Below, piece after piece: positions 44,687-52,393 of a DNA stretch of 64,000 nucleotides (position 1 is the stretch's first letter; each line of letters starts with the position of its first letter). A model generated the notes under the pieces. That model worked only from the letters and a program-made list of their open reading frames with translations. It was not told the origin of the DNA and did not search any database. The position numbers and the translations under genes are program-made. Source of the stretch: Rhizobium aethiopicum (GTDB taxonomy: Bacteria; Pseudomonadota; Alphaproteobacteria; Rhizobiales; Rhizobiaceae); assembly GCF_900094625.1 (NCBI RefSeq), contig NZ_FMAJ01000003.1, positions 372,001 through 436,000 of the forward strand, written 5' to 3'.

Positions 44687-45294
44687 TGGGCCTCACGACG
44701 GATGCTTTGACCGGCGGCTTCACCGACCCGGTCTTTCATGCACAGAGCGTCTTCAAGATGCTGATGGACGGCATGGCCCGCCCCGGCGCCATTCAGAGCG
44801 TTGAGCCCGATATCGATCCGCCGGCACCGCTCGGCATTGCCGCCGGCACGATCGCGCTCACGCTTTGCGACCACGACACATCAGTCTGGCTTACCTCGGG
44901 ACTGGCGAAATCCACGGTGCCGGAGTGGCTCGGTTTCCATACAGGCGCTCCGGTGACAGCCGAAAAGGCCGATGCGCGTTTTGCCTTCATCGAGGTGGGC
45001 ACTGCGCTTTGTTCCTTCGGCCTCTTCGCATCGGGCACACAGGAATATCCCGACCGCTCGACGACTGTCGTCATCGAACTTCCCGAACTCGAGGGCGGAC
45101 GCAAGCTGGCGCTGATGGGTCCGGGCATCCAGAGCGTCGCGGAGATCGCGCCGGTGGGGCTGCCGGAGACCTTCCTCAGGCTCTGGACCGAGAACCGTGC
45201 GCTCTTCCCGCGCGGCATCGACATCGTGCTGACATCGGGCAAGCGCTTCGTCTGTCTGCCGCGCACCACCAAGATCACAGCAACGGAGATCTGA
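44686..45294 (+). CDS. phnH: C-P lyase subunit PhnH
   Basis: PLP-transferase-like fold subunit without catalytic PLP, part of the PhnGHIJ core. 202 residues from the ATG at 44686, whose A is shared with the phnG stop. Diagnostic segments are GFTDPVFHAQSVFKMLMDGM near 11-30, ARPGAIQSVEP just after, and the C-terminal FPRGIDIVLTSGKRFVCLPRT near 178-198. The length matches E. coli PhnH (194). It lies between phnG and phnI with no usable gap. Confidence 0.95.
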   Translation: MGLTTDALTGGFTDPVFHAQSVFKMLMDGMARPGAIQSVEPDIDPPAPLGIAAGTIALTLCDHDTSVWLTSGLAKSTVPEWLGFHTGAPVTAEKADARFAFIEVGTALCSFGLFASGTQEYPDRSTTVVIELPELEGGRKLALMGPGIQSVAEIAPVGLPETFLRLWTENRALFPRGIDIVLTSGKRFVCLPRTTKITATEI

Positions 45295-45298
45295 GATC

Positions 45299-46405
45299 AT
45301 GTATGTTGCCGTCAAGGGTGGCGAGGCCGCCATCGCCAATGCCCACCGGCTGCTTGCCGACCGCCGCCGCGGCGATCGCTCGCTGCCGGCGATCGGCATC
45401 GAGCAAATCGTCGAACAACTCGCTCTCGCCGTCGACCGCGTCATGGCCGAGGCCTCGCTTTTCGACCGTACGCTTGCAGCACTCGCCGTCCGTCAATCGC
45501 GCGGCGACATGATCGAGGCGATCTTCCTGTTGCGCGCCTACCGTACGACGCTGCCGCGTTTCGGTTACTCCAAACCGCTCGACACGGCTGATATGACGAT
45601 CGAACGGCGGATCTCGGCGACCTACAAGGACCTGCCGGGCGGCCAGCTTCTCGGGCCTACTTTCGATTATACCCACCGGCTGCTCGATCCCACGCTGCTT
45701 GAAGACGAGGCGGTCGAGGCGCCTGTGCAGCGTGCAGCCGAGACCGGCCGCGTCATGCGTGTCTCCGAGATTCTGGGCGAAGAGGGCCTGATCGAGGCCG
45801 ACGGCGACATGCCCGAGGATCACGAGATCGGCGATCTGACCCGCGAGCCGATGGAGTTCCCGATGACCCGTGATCTGCGCCTGCAGGCGCTTTCCCGCGG
45901 CGACGAAGGCTTCCTGCTGGCGCTCGGCTATTCCACCCAGCGCGGCTATGGCCGGAATCACCCCTTCACCGGCGAAATCCGCATCGGCGAAGTCGAGGTG
46001 GAATTCGACGTGCCGGAACTCGGTTTCGCCGTCTCACTCGGCGTCATCCAAATCACCGAGTGCCAGATGGTCAACCAGTTCAAGGGGTCGGCCAAGGCTC
46101 CGCCGCAATTCACCCGCGGCTACGGCCTGGTCTTCGGCCAGAGCGAACGCAAGGCGATGGCGATGTCGCTTGTTGATCGCGCGCTACGCGCCGAAGAACT
46201 CGGCGAGGATATCGTCGCGCCGGCGCAGGACGAGGAATTCGTCATCTCCCATTCCGACAATGTCCAGGCGACGGGCTTCGTCGAGCACCTGAAGCTGCCG
46301 CATTATGTGGACTTCCAGGCCGAACTCGATCTCGTCCGCCGCATGCGCCGCGAATTCGAAGCCTCCCGCAGCAGCGGCGAAGACATGAAGGAAGCCGCCG
46401 AATGA
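45299..46405 (+). CDS. phnI: C-P lyase subunit PhnI
   Basis: Subunit of the C-P lyase core; with G, H and L it makes the nucleosidase/transferase activity that attaches phosphonate to ribose in place of adenine. 368 residues. The start MYVAVKGGEAAIANAHRLL is typical of the family. ETGRVMRVSEILGEEGLIE near 146-164 and GYSTQRGYGRNHPFTGEIRIG near 209-229 are highly conserved regions. It begins 4 bases after phnH and overlaps phnJ by 4 bases (ATGA). Confidence 0.96.
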   Translation: MYVAVKGGEAAIANAHRLLADRRRGDRSLPAIGIEQIVEQLALAVDRVMAEASLFDRTLAALAVRQSRGDMIEAIFLLRAYRTTLPRFGYSKPLDTADMTIERRISATYKDLPGGQLLGPTFDYTHRLLDPTLLEDEAVEAPVQRAAETGRVMRVSEILGEEGLIEADGDMPEDHEIGDLTREPMEFPMTRDLRLQALSRGDEGFLLALGYSTQRGYGRNHPFTGEIRIGEVEVEFDVPELGFAVSLGVIQITECQMVNQFKGSAKAPPQFTRGYGLVFGQSERKAMAMSLVDRALRAEELGEDIVAPAQDEEFVISHSDNVQATGFVEHLKLPHYVDFQAELDLVRRMRREFEASRSSGEDMKEAAE

Positions 46406-47277
46406 GCGATCTCGCCAGCTACAACTTCGCCTATCTCGATGAACAGACCAAGCGGATGATCCGCCGCGCCATCCTGAAGGCGATCGCCATTCCCGGCTAT
46501 CAGGTGCCTTTCGCCAGCAGAGAAATGCCGATGCCTTACGGCTGGGGCACCGGCGGCGTGCAGGTGACGGCCTCGATTATCGGTCCTGACGACGTGCTGA
46601 AGGTCATTGACCAGGGCGCCGACGATACGACCAACGCCGTCTCGATCCGCGCTTTCTTTCAGAAGGTCGCCAATGTCGCGGTCACGACGCATACCGGCGA
46701 GGCGACGATCATCCAAACGCGCCACCGCATCCCGGAGGAAAAACTTAGGCCCGGCCAGGTGCTCGTCTATCAGGTGCCGATCCCGGAACCGCTGCGCTTC
46801 CTCGAACCTCGCGAAACCGAGACGCGCAAGATGCATGCACTCGAGGAATACGGCCTCATGCATGTGAAGCTCTATGAGGATATCGCCCGCAACGGCCGCA
46901 TCGCCACGACCTATGCCTATCCGGTCAAGGTGCATGGCCGCTACGTCATGGACCCCTCGCCGACGCCGAAGTTCGATAATCCGAAGATGCACAGGTCGGA
47001 GGCGCTGCAGCTTTTCGGCGCCGGCCGCGAAAAGCGCATCTATGCCGTGCCGCCCCATACCGATGTCGTCAGCCTGGACTTCGAAGACCACCCCTTCGAA
47101 ATCCAGCGCTTCGGCAAACCTTGTGCGCTCTGCGGCGCAGAGGAGGTCTATCTCGACGAGGTTATCCTCGACGACAAGGGCGGGCGCATGTTCGTCTGCT
47201 CCGATACCGACCATTGCGAAGATCGCCGAGCACAGGGGCATGCCGGCGAAATGCTCGCCCGGGAGGCTGCAGAATGA
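46402..47277 (+). CDS. phnJ: C-P lyase radical SAM subunit PhnJ
   Basis: Radical S-adenosylmethionine enzyme that breaks the carbon-phosphorus bond, giving an alkane (methane from methylphosphonate) and ribose 1,2-cyclic phosphate 5-phosphate. 291 residues. The cysteines that bind the cluster and the catalytic cysteine are all present at 241, 244, 266 and 272 (PCALCG and VCSDTDHC), the same numbering as in E. coli PhnJ. Gly32 region with PFASREMPMPYGWGTGG near 34-50. Overlaps phnI and phnK by ATGA junctions. Confidence 0.97.
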   Translation: MSDLASYNFAYLDEQTKRMIRRAILKAIAIPGYQVPFASREMPMPYGWGTGGVQVTASIIGPDDVLKVIDQGADDTTNAVSIRAFFQKVANVAVTTHTGEATIIQTRHRIPEEKLRPGQVLVYQVPIPEPLRFLEPRETETRKMHALEEYGLMHVKLYEDIARNGRIATTYAYPVKVHGRYVMDPSPTPKFDNPKMHRSEALQLFGAGREKRIYAVPPHTDVVSLDFEDHPFEIQRFGKPCALCGAEEVYLDEVILDDKGGRMFVCSDTDHCEDRRAQGHAGEMLAREAAE

Positions 47278-48050
47278 CCGACACACCGCTTCTCAAAGTC
47301 AACGATCTCTCGAAATTCTACGGCAATCGCATCGGCTGCCGGAACGTCTCCTTCGAGCTCTGGCCCGGTGAAGTTCTCGCCATCGTCGGCGAATCCGGTT
47401 CGGGCAAGACGACGCTGCTCAACTGTATCTCCACCCGGCTGATGCCGACGACGGGCAGTGTCGAATACCACATGCGCGACGGCAGCTACCGCGACCTCTA
47501 CCGCATGAATGAGGCCGAACGCCGCTTCCTGATGCGCACCGACTGGGGTTTCGTGCACCAGAACCCGGCCGACGGGCTGCGCATGACCGTCTCTGCGGGC
47601 GCCAATGTCGGTGAACGGCTGATGGCGATCGGCGACCGGCACTACGGCAAGATTCGCTCTGCCGCGATCGACTGGCTCGAACGCGTCGAGATCGACGCCG
47701 ACCGCATCGACGATCAGCCGCGCGCCTTTTCCGGCGGCATGCGCCAGCGGTTGCAGATCGCCCGCAACCTCGTCACCGGCCCGCGTCTGGTCTTCATGGA
47801 CGAGCCCACAGGCGGCCTCGACGTGTCGGTGCAGGCCCGCCTGCTCGACCTGGTGCGCGGCCTCGTCAACGATCTCGGCCTCTCGGCCATCATCGTCACC
47901 CATGATCTTGCCGTCGCCCGCCTGCTCTCGCACCGCATGATGGTCATGAAAGACGGCTATGTCATCGAACAAGGGCTCACCGACCGCGTGCTCGACGATC
48001 CCAGAGAACCCTACACGCAGCTGCTCGTCTCCTCGATCCTGCAGGTCTGA
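47274..48050 (+). CDS. phnK: C-P lyase ABC-type protein PhnK
   Basis: ABC-type ATPase that binds the PhnGHIJ core rather than a permease. 258 residues from the ATG at 47274 (ATGA overlap with phnJ). [12 protein letters not shown] is near 38-49, the signature FSGGMRQRLQIARNL near 150-164, and Walker B LVFMDEPTGGLD near 173-184. A PhnK-specific insert (DGSYRDLYRMNEAERR near 68-83) separates it from oligopeptide ATPases. It is followed by 31 bp and phnL. Confidence 0.95.
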   Translation: MTDTPLLKVNDLSKFYGNRIGCRNVSFELWPGEVLAIVGESGSGKTTLLNCISTRLMPTTGSVEYHMRDGSYRDLYRMNEAERRFLMRTDWGFVHQNPADGLRMTVSAGANVGERLMAIGDRHYGKIRSAAIDWLERVEIDADRIDDQPRAFSGGMRQRLQIARNLVTGPRLVFMDEPTGGLDVSVQARLLDLVRGLVNDLGLSAIIVTHDLAVARLLSHRMMVMKDGYVIEQGLTDRVLDDPREPYTQLLVSSILQV

Positions 48051-48081
48051 ACTCTCGTTAGAAACCAGGAAAGAAGAAATC

Positions 48082-48789
48082 ATGCCAACGCCCCTCGTCG
48101 TTTCCGAAGTTTCGAAGAGCTTCACCATGCACCTGCGCGACGGCATCAGACTGCCCGTCGTCTCCGAGGTCGCCTTCTCGGTGTCGTCAGGCGAGTGCGT
48201 CGTGCTCGGCGGCCCCTCGGGCATCGGCAAGAGTTCGCTGCTCAAGATGATCTACGGCAATTATGCCGTCGATACCGGCCAGATCCTCATCCGCCATGAC
48301 GGGCGGATCGTCGATCTCGCCGCCGCCGATCCGCGCACTGTGCTCAATGTCCGCCGCGATACGCTCGGCTATGTCAGCCAGTTCCTGCGCACCGTGCCGC
48401 GGGTCGCGGCGATCGACGTGGTGGCCGAGCCGCTGGTGGCCCGCGGCGAAGAAACGGTTGCGGCTCGGGAAAAGGCCGGCGCCCTGCTCGCCAGGCTCAA
48501 CCTGCCGGAAGCGCTCTGGCAGCTTCCGCCCGCCACCTTCTCCGGCGGCGAGCAGCAGCGCGTCAACATCGCGCGCGGCTTCATCACCGAGCACACGATC
48601 CTGCTTCTCGACGAACCCACAGCCTCGCTCGATGCCCGCAACCGCGCCGTCGTCGTCGACATGATTGCGGAAAAGAAACAGGTGGGCGTCGCCCTTCTCG
48701 GCATCTTCCACGACGAGGAGGTTCGCGAGGCGGTCGCCGACCGCATCCTCGACGTCCAGCAGTTCTCGCCTGGAAAGATCGCCGCATGA
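48082..48789 (+). CDS. phnL: C-P lyase ABC-type protein PhnL
   Basis: Second ABC-type protein of the C-P lyase pathway, required with PhnGHI for the first step. 235 residues from the ATG at 48082 (AGGAAAGAAGAAATC upstream). The segment with SFTMHLRDGIRLPVVSEV is a family mark. Walker A is GGPSGIGKSSLL near 43-54, signature FSGGEQQRVNIARG near 153-166, Walker B ILLLDEPTASLD near 172-183. It overlaps the next gene by ATGA. Confidence 0.94.
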   Translation: MPTPLVVSEVSKSFTMHLRDGIRLPVVSEVAFSVSSGECVVLGGPSGIGKSSLLKMIYGNYAVDTGQILIRHDGRIVDLAAADPRTVLNVRRDTLGYVSQFLRTVPRVAAIDVVAEPLVARGEETVAAREKAGALLARLNLPEALWQLPPATFSGGEQQRVNIARGFITEHTILLLDEPTASLDARNRAVVVDMIAEKKQVGVALLGIFHDEEVREAVADRILDVQQFSPGKIAA

Positions 48790-49403
48790 GCCGTAAGCTG
48801 GGCACCGAACCCTATTTTCACGAAACGGCCGAGGTCAGTGACTCCACCTTCGGGCGCTATACGGAGGTCTCCGAGCGCTGCCGCATCAGCGAGGTCACCT
48901 TCGGCGACTATTCCTACATCATGCAGGACGGCTCCATCTGGTGCGCGACGATCGGCAAGTTCGTCAATATCGCCGCCGCCGTGCGCATCAACGCCACCAA
49001 CCATCCGACCTGGCGGGCGACGCTGCACCATTTCACCTATCGCGCCGCCGATTATTGGCCGGACGGCGACATGGAGGAAGACTTCTTCGCCTGGCGGCGC
49101 TTGAACCGCGTGACGATCGGCAACGACGTCTGGATCGGCCATGGGGCGACGATCCTGCCGGGCGTCAGCGTCGGCAACGGTGCGGTGATCGGCGCCGGCG
49201 CCGTCGTGTCGAAGGACGTCGCGCCCTACACGATCGTCGGCGGCGTGCCGGCCAAGCTCATCCGCGACCGGTTTTCGAAAGCGCTCGGAGAACGCATGGA
49301 CAGGCTCGCCTGGTGGGACTGGGAACACGACCGGCTGCGCCTGGCGCTTCAGGATTTTCGCAACCTTAGCGCGGAAGATTTCCTTGTCCGCTACGGCGGC
49401 TAA
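48786..49403 (+). CDS. Phn-operon hexapeptide-repeat acetyltransferase
   Basis: Left-handed beta-helix acyltransferase of 205 residues, of the type linked to phosphonate operons and related in fold to xenobiotic and chloramphenicol (Cat B-type) acetyltransferases. Repeated hexapeptides are seen in STFGRYTEVSERCRISEVTF near 17-36 and VTIGNDVWIGHGATILPGVS near 107-126. The catalytic-type His lies in ATNHPTWRATLHHF near 70-83. The substrate is unknown; an aminophosphonate, as acted on by unrelated PhnO, is a plausible guess. It is coupled to phnL, with 114 bp before phnC. Confidence 0.85.
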   Translation: MSRKLGTEPYFHETAEVSDSTFGRYTEVSERCRISEVTFGDYSYIMQDGSIWCATIGKFVNIAAAVRINATNHPTWRATLHHFTYRAADYWPDGDMEEDFFAWRRLNRVTIGNDVWIGHGATILPGVSVGNGAVIGAGAVVSKDVAPYTIVGGVPAKLIRDRFSKALGERMDRLAWWDWEHDRLRLALQDFRNLSAEDFLVRYGG

Positions 49404-49517
49404 ACCTCCGATATAGGCGCGGAGAATTGTGACAAGACTTACACAAATTTGACATTTGAGGTTCATCAGGCGGGACTAATGCGATCCTGACCAAGGGCCG
49501 GAGTGCAAGGGAAGAGC
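49404..49517. promoter_or_regulatory. Gap before phnC with AT-rich TGACA repeats
   Basis: 114 bp with an AT-rich centre (49425-49465). TTACA (49439) and TGACA (49450) are 11 bp apart and, read on the other strand, form TGTCA-n6-TGTAA, a weak Pho-box-like pair. A further TGACA is at 49430. This gap may carry a second promoter for the transporter part of the operon. Confidence 0.35.
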
Positions 49518-50363
49518 ATGATGTTCGCGCTGAAGGATGTCACACGTCGTTTCGGGAATAAGCTCGCCGTCGATGCCGTTACACTCGATATTCCCCAGGG
49601 CCAGATGGTCGGCATAATCGGCCGCTCCGGCGCCGGCAAGTCGACGCTCCTGCGTATGATCAACCGTCTGCAGGAGCCGAGCTCGGGCTCCATTCATTTC
49701 GCCGGCGTCGAAGTCTCCGGGCTTCGCGGCCGCGCGTTGCGCAGCTGGCAACGCGACTGCGCGATGATCTTTCAGCAGTTCAATCTGGTACCGCGCCTCG
49801 ATGTTTTAACAAATGTCATGCTCGGCCGCCTCAATCACCGCTCGACACTTCTCAGCCTGCTCAGCATCTTCACCCGCGAGGAGCGCATTCACGCCATCGC
49901 CGCGCTCGAACGCCTCGGCATCGAGCAGACGGCGCTGCAGGCGGCGGGCACGCTTTCCGGCGGCCAGCAACAGCGCGTGGCGATCGCCCGGGCACTCATG
50001 CAGAACCCGAAGATGGTCCTCGCCGACGAGCCGATCGCCTCGCTCGACCCGCTGAACGCCAAGATCGTCATGGATGCGCTGCGCGATATCAACGAGCGCG
50101 AGGGCATCACCGTCATCACCAATCTGCACACGCTCGACACCGCCCGCAACTATTGTGAGCGCATCGTCGGCATGGCCGGCGGCCGCGTCGTCTTCGACGG
50201 CAAGCCCTCGGAGCTGACCGCGGAAGCAGTCAAGGAAATCTACGGGACGGACAAGGACGGCGCCGGCATCGACGAAACGGTGACCTCAACCAGCCTCGAC
50301 TCCGCGCGTCGCGCCGAAAACGCATCATCCGGCATGATGGCCAAAGCCGCCGCCATGCATTGA
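49518..50363 (+). CDS. phnC: Phosphonate ABC importer ATPase PhnC
   Basis: Cytoplasmic ATPase of the phosphonate importer PhnCDE. 281 residues from the ATG at 49518 (a second ATG follows at once; AGGGAAG upstream), which I prefer over the GTG opening the frame at 49503. Walker [10 protein letters not shown] is at 35-43, the Q-loop region [17 protein letters not shown] near 84-100, [15 protein letters not shown] near 147-161, and Walker [12 protein letters not shown] near 170-180. The last 35 residues are Ser/Ala-rich and not conserved. phnD follows after 69 bp with a hairpin. Confidence 0.95.
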   Translation: MMFALKDVTRRFGNKLAVDAVTLDIPQGQMVGIIGRSGAGKSTLLRMINRLQEPSSGSIHFAGVEVSGLRGRALRSWQRDCAMIFQQFNLVPRLDVLTNVMLGRLNHRSTLLSLLSIFTREERIHAIAALERLGIEQTALQAAGTLSGGQQQRVAIARALMQNPKMVLADEPIASLDPLNAKIVMDALRDINEREGITVITNLHTLDTARNYCERIVGMAGGRVVFDGKPSELTAEAVKEIYGTDKDGAGIDETVTSTSLDSARRAENASSGMMAKAAAMH

Positions 50364-50369
50364 ACCGAT

Positions 50370-50394
50370 TCCGGCCGACGGGACAACGGCCGGA
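50370..50394 (+). repeat. Hairpin between phnC and phnD
   Basis: A perfect 8-bp stem (TCCGGCCG/CGGCCGGA) with a 9-nt loop and no T-run, 6 bases after the phnC stop and about 40 before phnD. It looks like an mRNA-processing or stabilising structure rather than a terminator. Confidence 0.45.
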
Positions 50395-50432
50395 GAACCA
50401 ACTGACAAACCACGTCACAAAAGGAGACTTCC

Positions 50433-51344
50433 ATGTCTGCATTCCGCAAGATCCTGATGGCAACCATCGCCGTGGCCGCCCTGGCCGGCAATGCCGCCGC
50501 GCAGGATGTCAAGGCCCTCCGCATCGGACTCGATGGCGGTGAAAACGAGGCCGACCAGGTTCGCCGCACCGAGTGCGTCAAGCCGGGCTTGATCGCTGCC
50601 ACCGGTGTTTCCGAAGTTCAGCTCTTCCCGTCGCCGAACTACAACGGCGTCATCCAGGGCCTGCTCGGCGGCACGATCGACCTCGCCGTCATGGGCGCCG
50701 CCTCATACGCGGCGATTTATATCAAGGATCCGAACGCCGTTACCCCGGTTCTGACCACGAAGCAGGCCGACGGTTCGACCGGCTACTATTCGATCATGGT
50801 TGCCCGCAAGGATTCCGGCATCAAGACGCTCGCCGACGCCAAGGGAAAGAAGCTCGGCTTCGCCGATCCCGACTCCACCTCCGGTTACCTCGTTCCGAAC
50901 GTTGCCCTTCCGAAAGACACCGGCGCTCCCGTCAAGCAGTATTTCTCTGAAACCGGCTTCGGCGGCGGTCATGAGAACCTCGTCCTCGGCGTTCTCGACA
51001 AGAAGTTCGACGTCGGCACCACCTTCGGGTCCGGCCAGGGCGAGTGGGCGCAGGGCTACACCTCCGGCAACCTGCACCAGATGGTCGCCAAGGGCCTGCT
51101 CGACATGGACGATATCGTCGAGGTCTGGAAGTCGCCGCTGATCCCGAACGGTCCGCTGATGGTTTCCCAGAAGCTGCCGGCCGATCTCCAGAAGAAGGTT
51201 ACCGCCTACTTCGCCGAGCTGCCGAAGACAGACAAGAGCTGCTTCGAATCGTTCACCGGCGGCGGCTACGTTGACTGGGCGCCGGTCGACCAGAGCTTCT
51301 ACCAGACGATCATCGATGCCCGTAAGGCCGTTATCGGCGGCTGA
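50433..51344 (+). CDS. phnD: Phosphonate-binding protein PhnD
   Basis: Periplasmic receptor of the PhnCDE importer, 303 residues. The signal peptide (ILMATIAVAALAGNAAAQDV) ends near residue 24. Family regions are PSPNYNGVIQGLLGGTIDLA near 65-84, the ligand-binding GFADPDSTSGYLVPNVAL near 143-160 (Ser/Thr and Tyr contacts), and a C-terminal region with IPNGPLMVSQKLPADL near 233-248. A strong AAAGGAG precedes the ATG. A terminator-like hairpin follows at 51366-51390. Confidence 0.95.
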   Translation: MSAFRKILMATIAVAALAGNAAAQDVKALRIGLDGGENEADQVRRTECVKPGLIAATGVSEVQLFPSPNYNGVIQGLLGGTIDLAVMGAASYAAIYIKDPNAVTPVLTTKQADGSTGYYSIMVARKDSGIKTLADAKGKKLGFADPDSTSGYLVPNVALPKDTGAPVKQYFSETGFGGGHENLVLGVLDKKFDVGTTFGSGQGEWAQGYTSGNLHQMVAKGLLDMDDIVEVWKSPLIPNGPLMVSQKLPADLQKKVTAYFAELPKTDKSCFESFTGGGYVDWAPVDQSFYQTIIDARKAVIGG

Positions 51345-51365
51345 TCCTCAGTCTGAACAGTCTTG

Positions 51366-51390
51366 CGGCGGCATCATGATGGTGCCGCCG
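51366..51390 (+). terminator. Attenuator hairpin between phnD and phnE1
   Basis: A perfect 8-bp stem (CGGCGGCA/TGCCGCCG) with a 9-nt loop, followed by TTTTCC, 21 bases after the phnD stop. It would give partial termination and an excess of the binding protein over the permeases. Confidence 0.6.
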
Positions 51391-51412
51391 TTTTCCAAGA
51401 AGGAAGCCACAA

Positions 51413-52393
51413 ATGGCGCACTCGGCCGGCGCGGACCCTCTCAGCGGATTGCAGGAGAGCTCCCGCACCATCCTCGATCATTATCAGAGCCAAGTCCGAA
51501 CCCGGCGGATCTATACCGTCGTTTCAATCGTGGTCTTCCTGATTATCCTCGGCGCCTCGCTCGACTTCGCCAACAGCGCCAATTCGGGCAAGTTCTTCGA
51601 ACGCCTTCCCTATTTCTTCGATTTCATGAAGAGTTTCGTGCCGGACAGCCCGTTGGAGATCTTCCGCGCCATGTTCGACCTGCCGTCGCCCTTTTCCGAC
51701 GGCTCCATAAAATACGACTATACGAGCGACCGCGTCTGGATCACCGACAGTTTCTATATCCCGAATTTCTTCTACCAACTCGCGATCACGCTCAACATCG
51801 CCATCGTCTCCACAATTCTCGGTGCGAGCGGAGCGTTCCTGCTCTGCTTTTTCGCTTCCACCAATCTGGTCGGTGCCGGCGTCACGCGCTGGATTGTCCG
51901 GCGCATTATGGAAATCATGCGCGCCTTCCCGGAAATCGTCGTCGCCGGTCTTCTCGCGGCGATCCTGTCGATCGGTCCTATCTCGGCGATCATCGCGGTC
52001 TGGATCCACACCGTCGGCGCGCTGGGAAAGCTGTTCTTCGAAGTGGTCGAGAATGCCGACATGAAGCCGGATGAAGGCCTGCGCGCCGTCGGCGCCGGCT
52101 GGATCGAGCGGGTGCGCTTCGCCATACTGCCGCAGGTCCTGCCTAACTTTGTCTCCTATACGCTGCTGCGCACCGAGATCAACGTAAGAGCCTCGACCAT
52201 CATCGGCGCTGTCGGCGGCGGCGGCATAGGCGAGGTCTTCAGCCTGTCGATTGGCCGCGACCATGCCGCCAAAACTTACGCGATCATCATCCTGCTGCTG
52301 ATCACCGTCATTTGCGTCGACCAGTTCTCCGCTTGGCTGCGCCGCCGGCTGATCGGCAAGCAGTCCTTCGAATTCGGCCGGGGAGCGGCGTGA
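51413..52393 (+). CDS. phnE: Phosphonate ABC importer permease PhnE (first)
   Basis: Inner-membrane permease of 326 residues. The first helix is near 38-58. A periplasmic loop of about 65 residues (to about 122) precedes the permease domain with four to five helices. The EAA loop reads EGLRAVGAGWIERVRFAILPQVLP near 222-245, followed by INVRASTIIGAVGGGGIGE near 259-277, a PhnE signature. The stop shares one base with the start of the second permease (TGATG), so the two form a heterodimer made from coupled genes. Confidence 0.94.
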   Translation: MAHSAGADPLSGLQESSRTILDHYQSQVRTRRIYTVVSIVVFLIILGASLDFANSANSGKFFERLPYFFDFMKSFVPDSPLEIFRAMFDLPSPFSDGSIKYDYTSDRVWITDSFYIPNFFYQLAITLNIAIVSTILGASGAFLLCFFASTNLVGAGVTRWIVRRIMEIMRAFPEIVVAGLLAAILSIGPISAIIAVWIHTVGALGKLFFEVVENADMKPDEGLRAVGAGWIERVRFAILPQVLPNFVSYTLLRTEINVRASTIIGAVGGGGIGEVFSLSIGRDHAAKTYAIIILLLITVICVDQFSAWLRRRLIGKQSFEFGRGAA

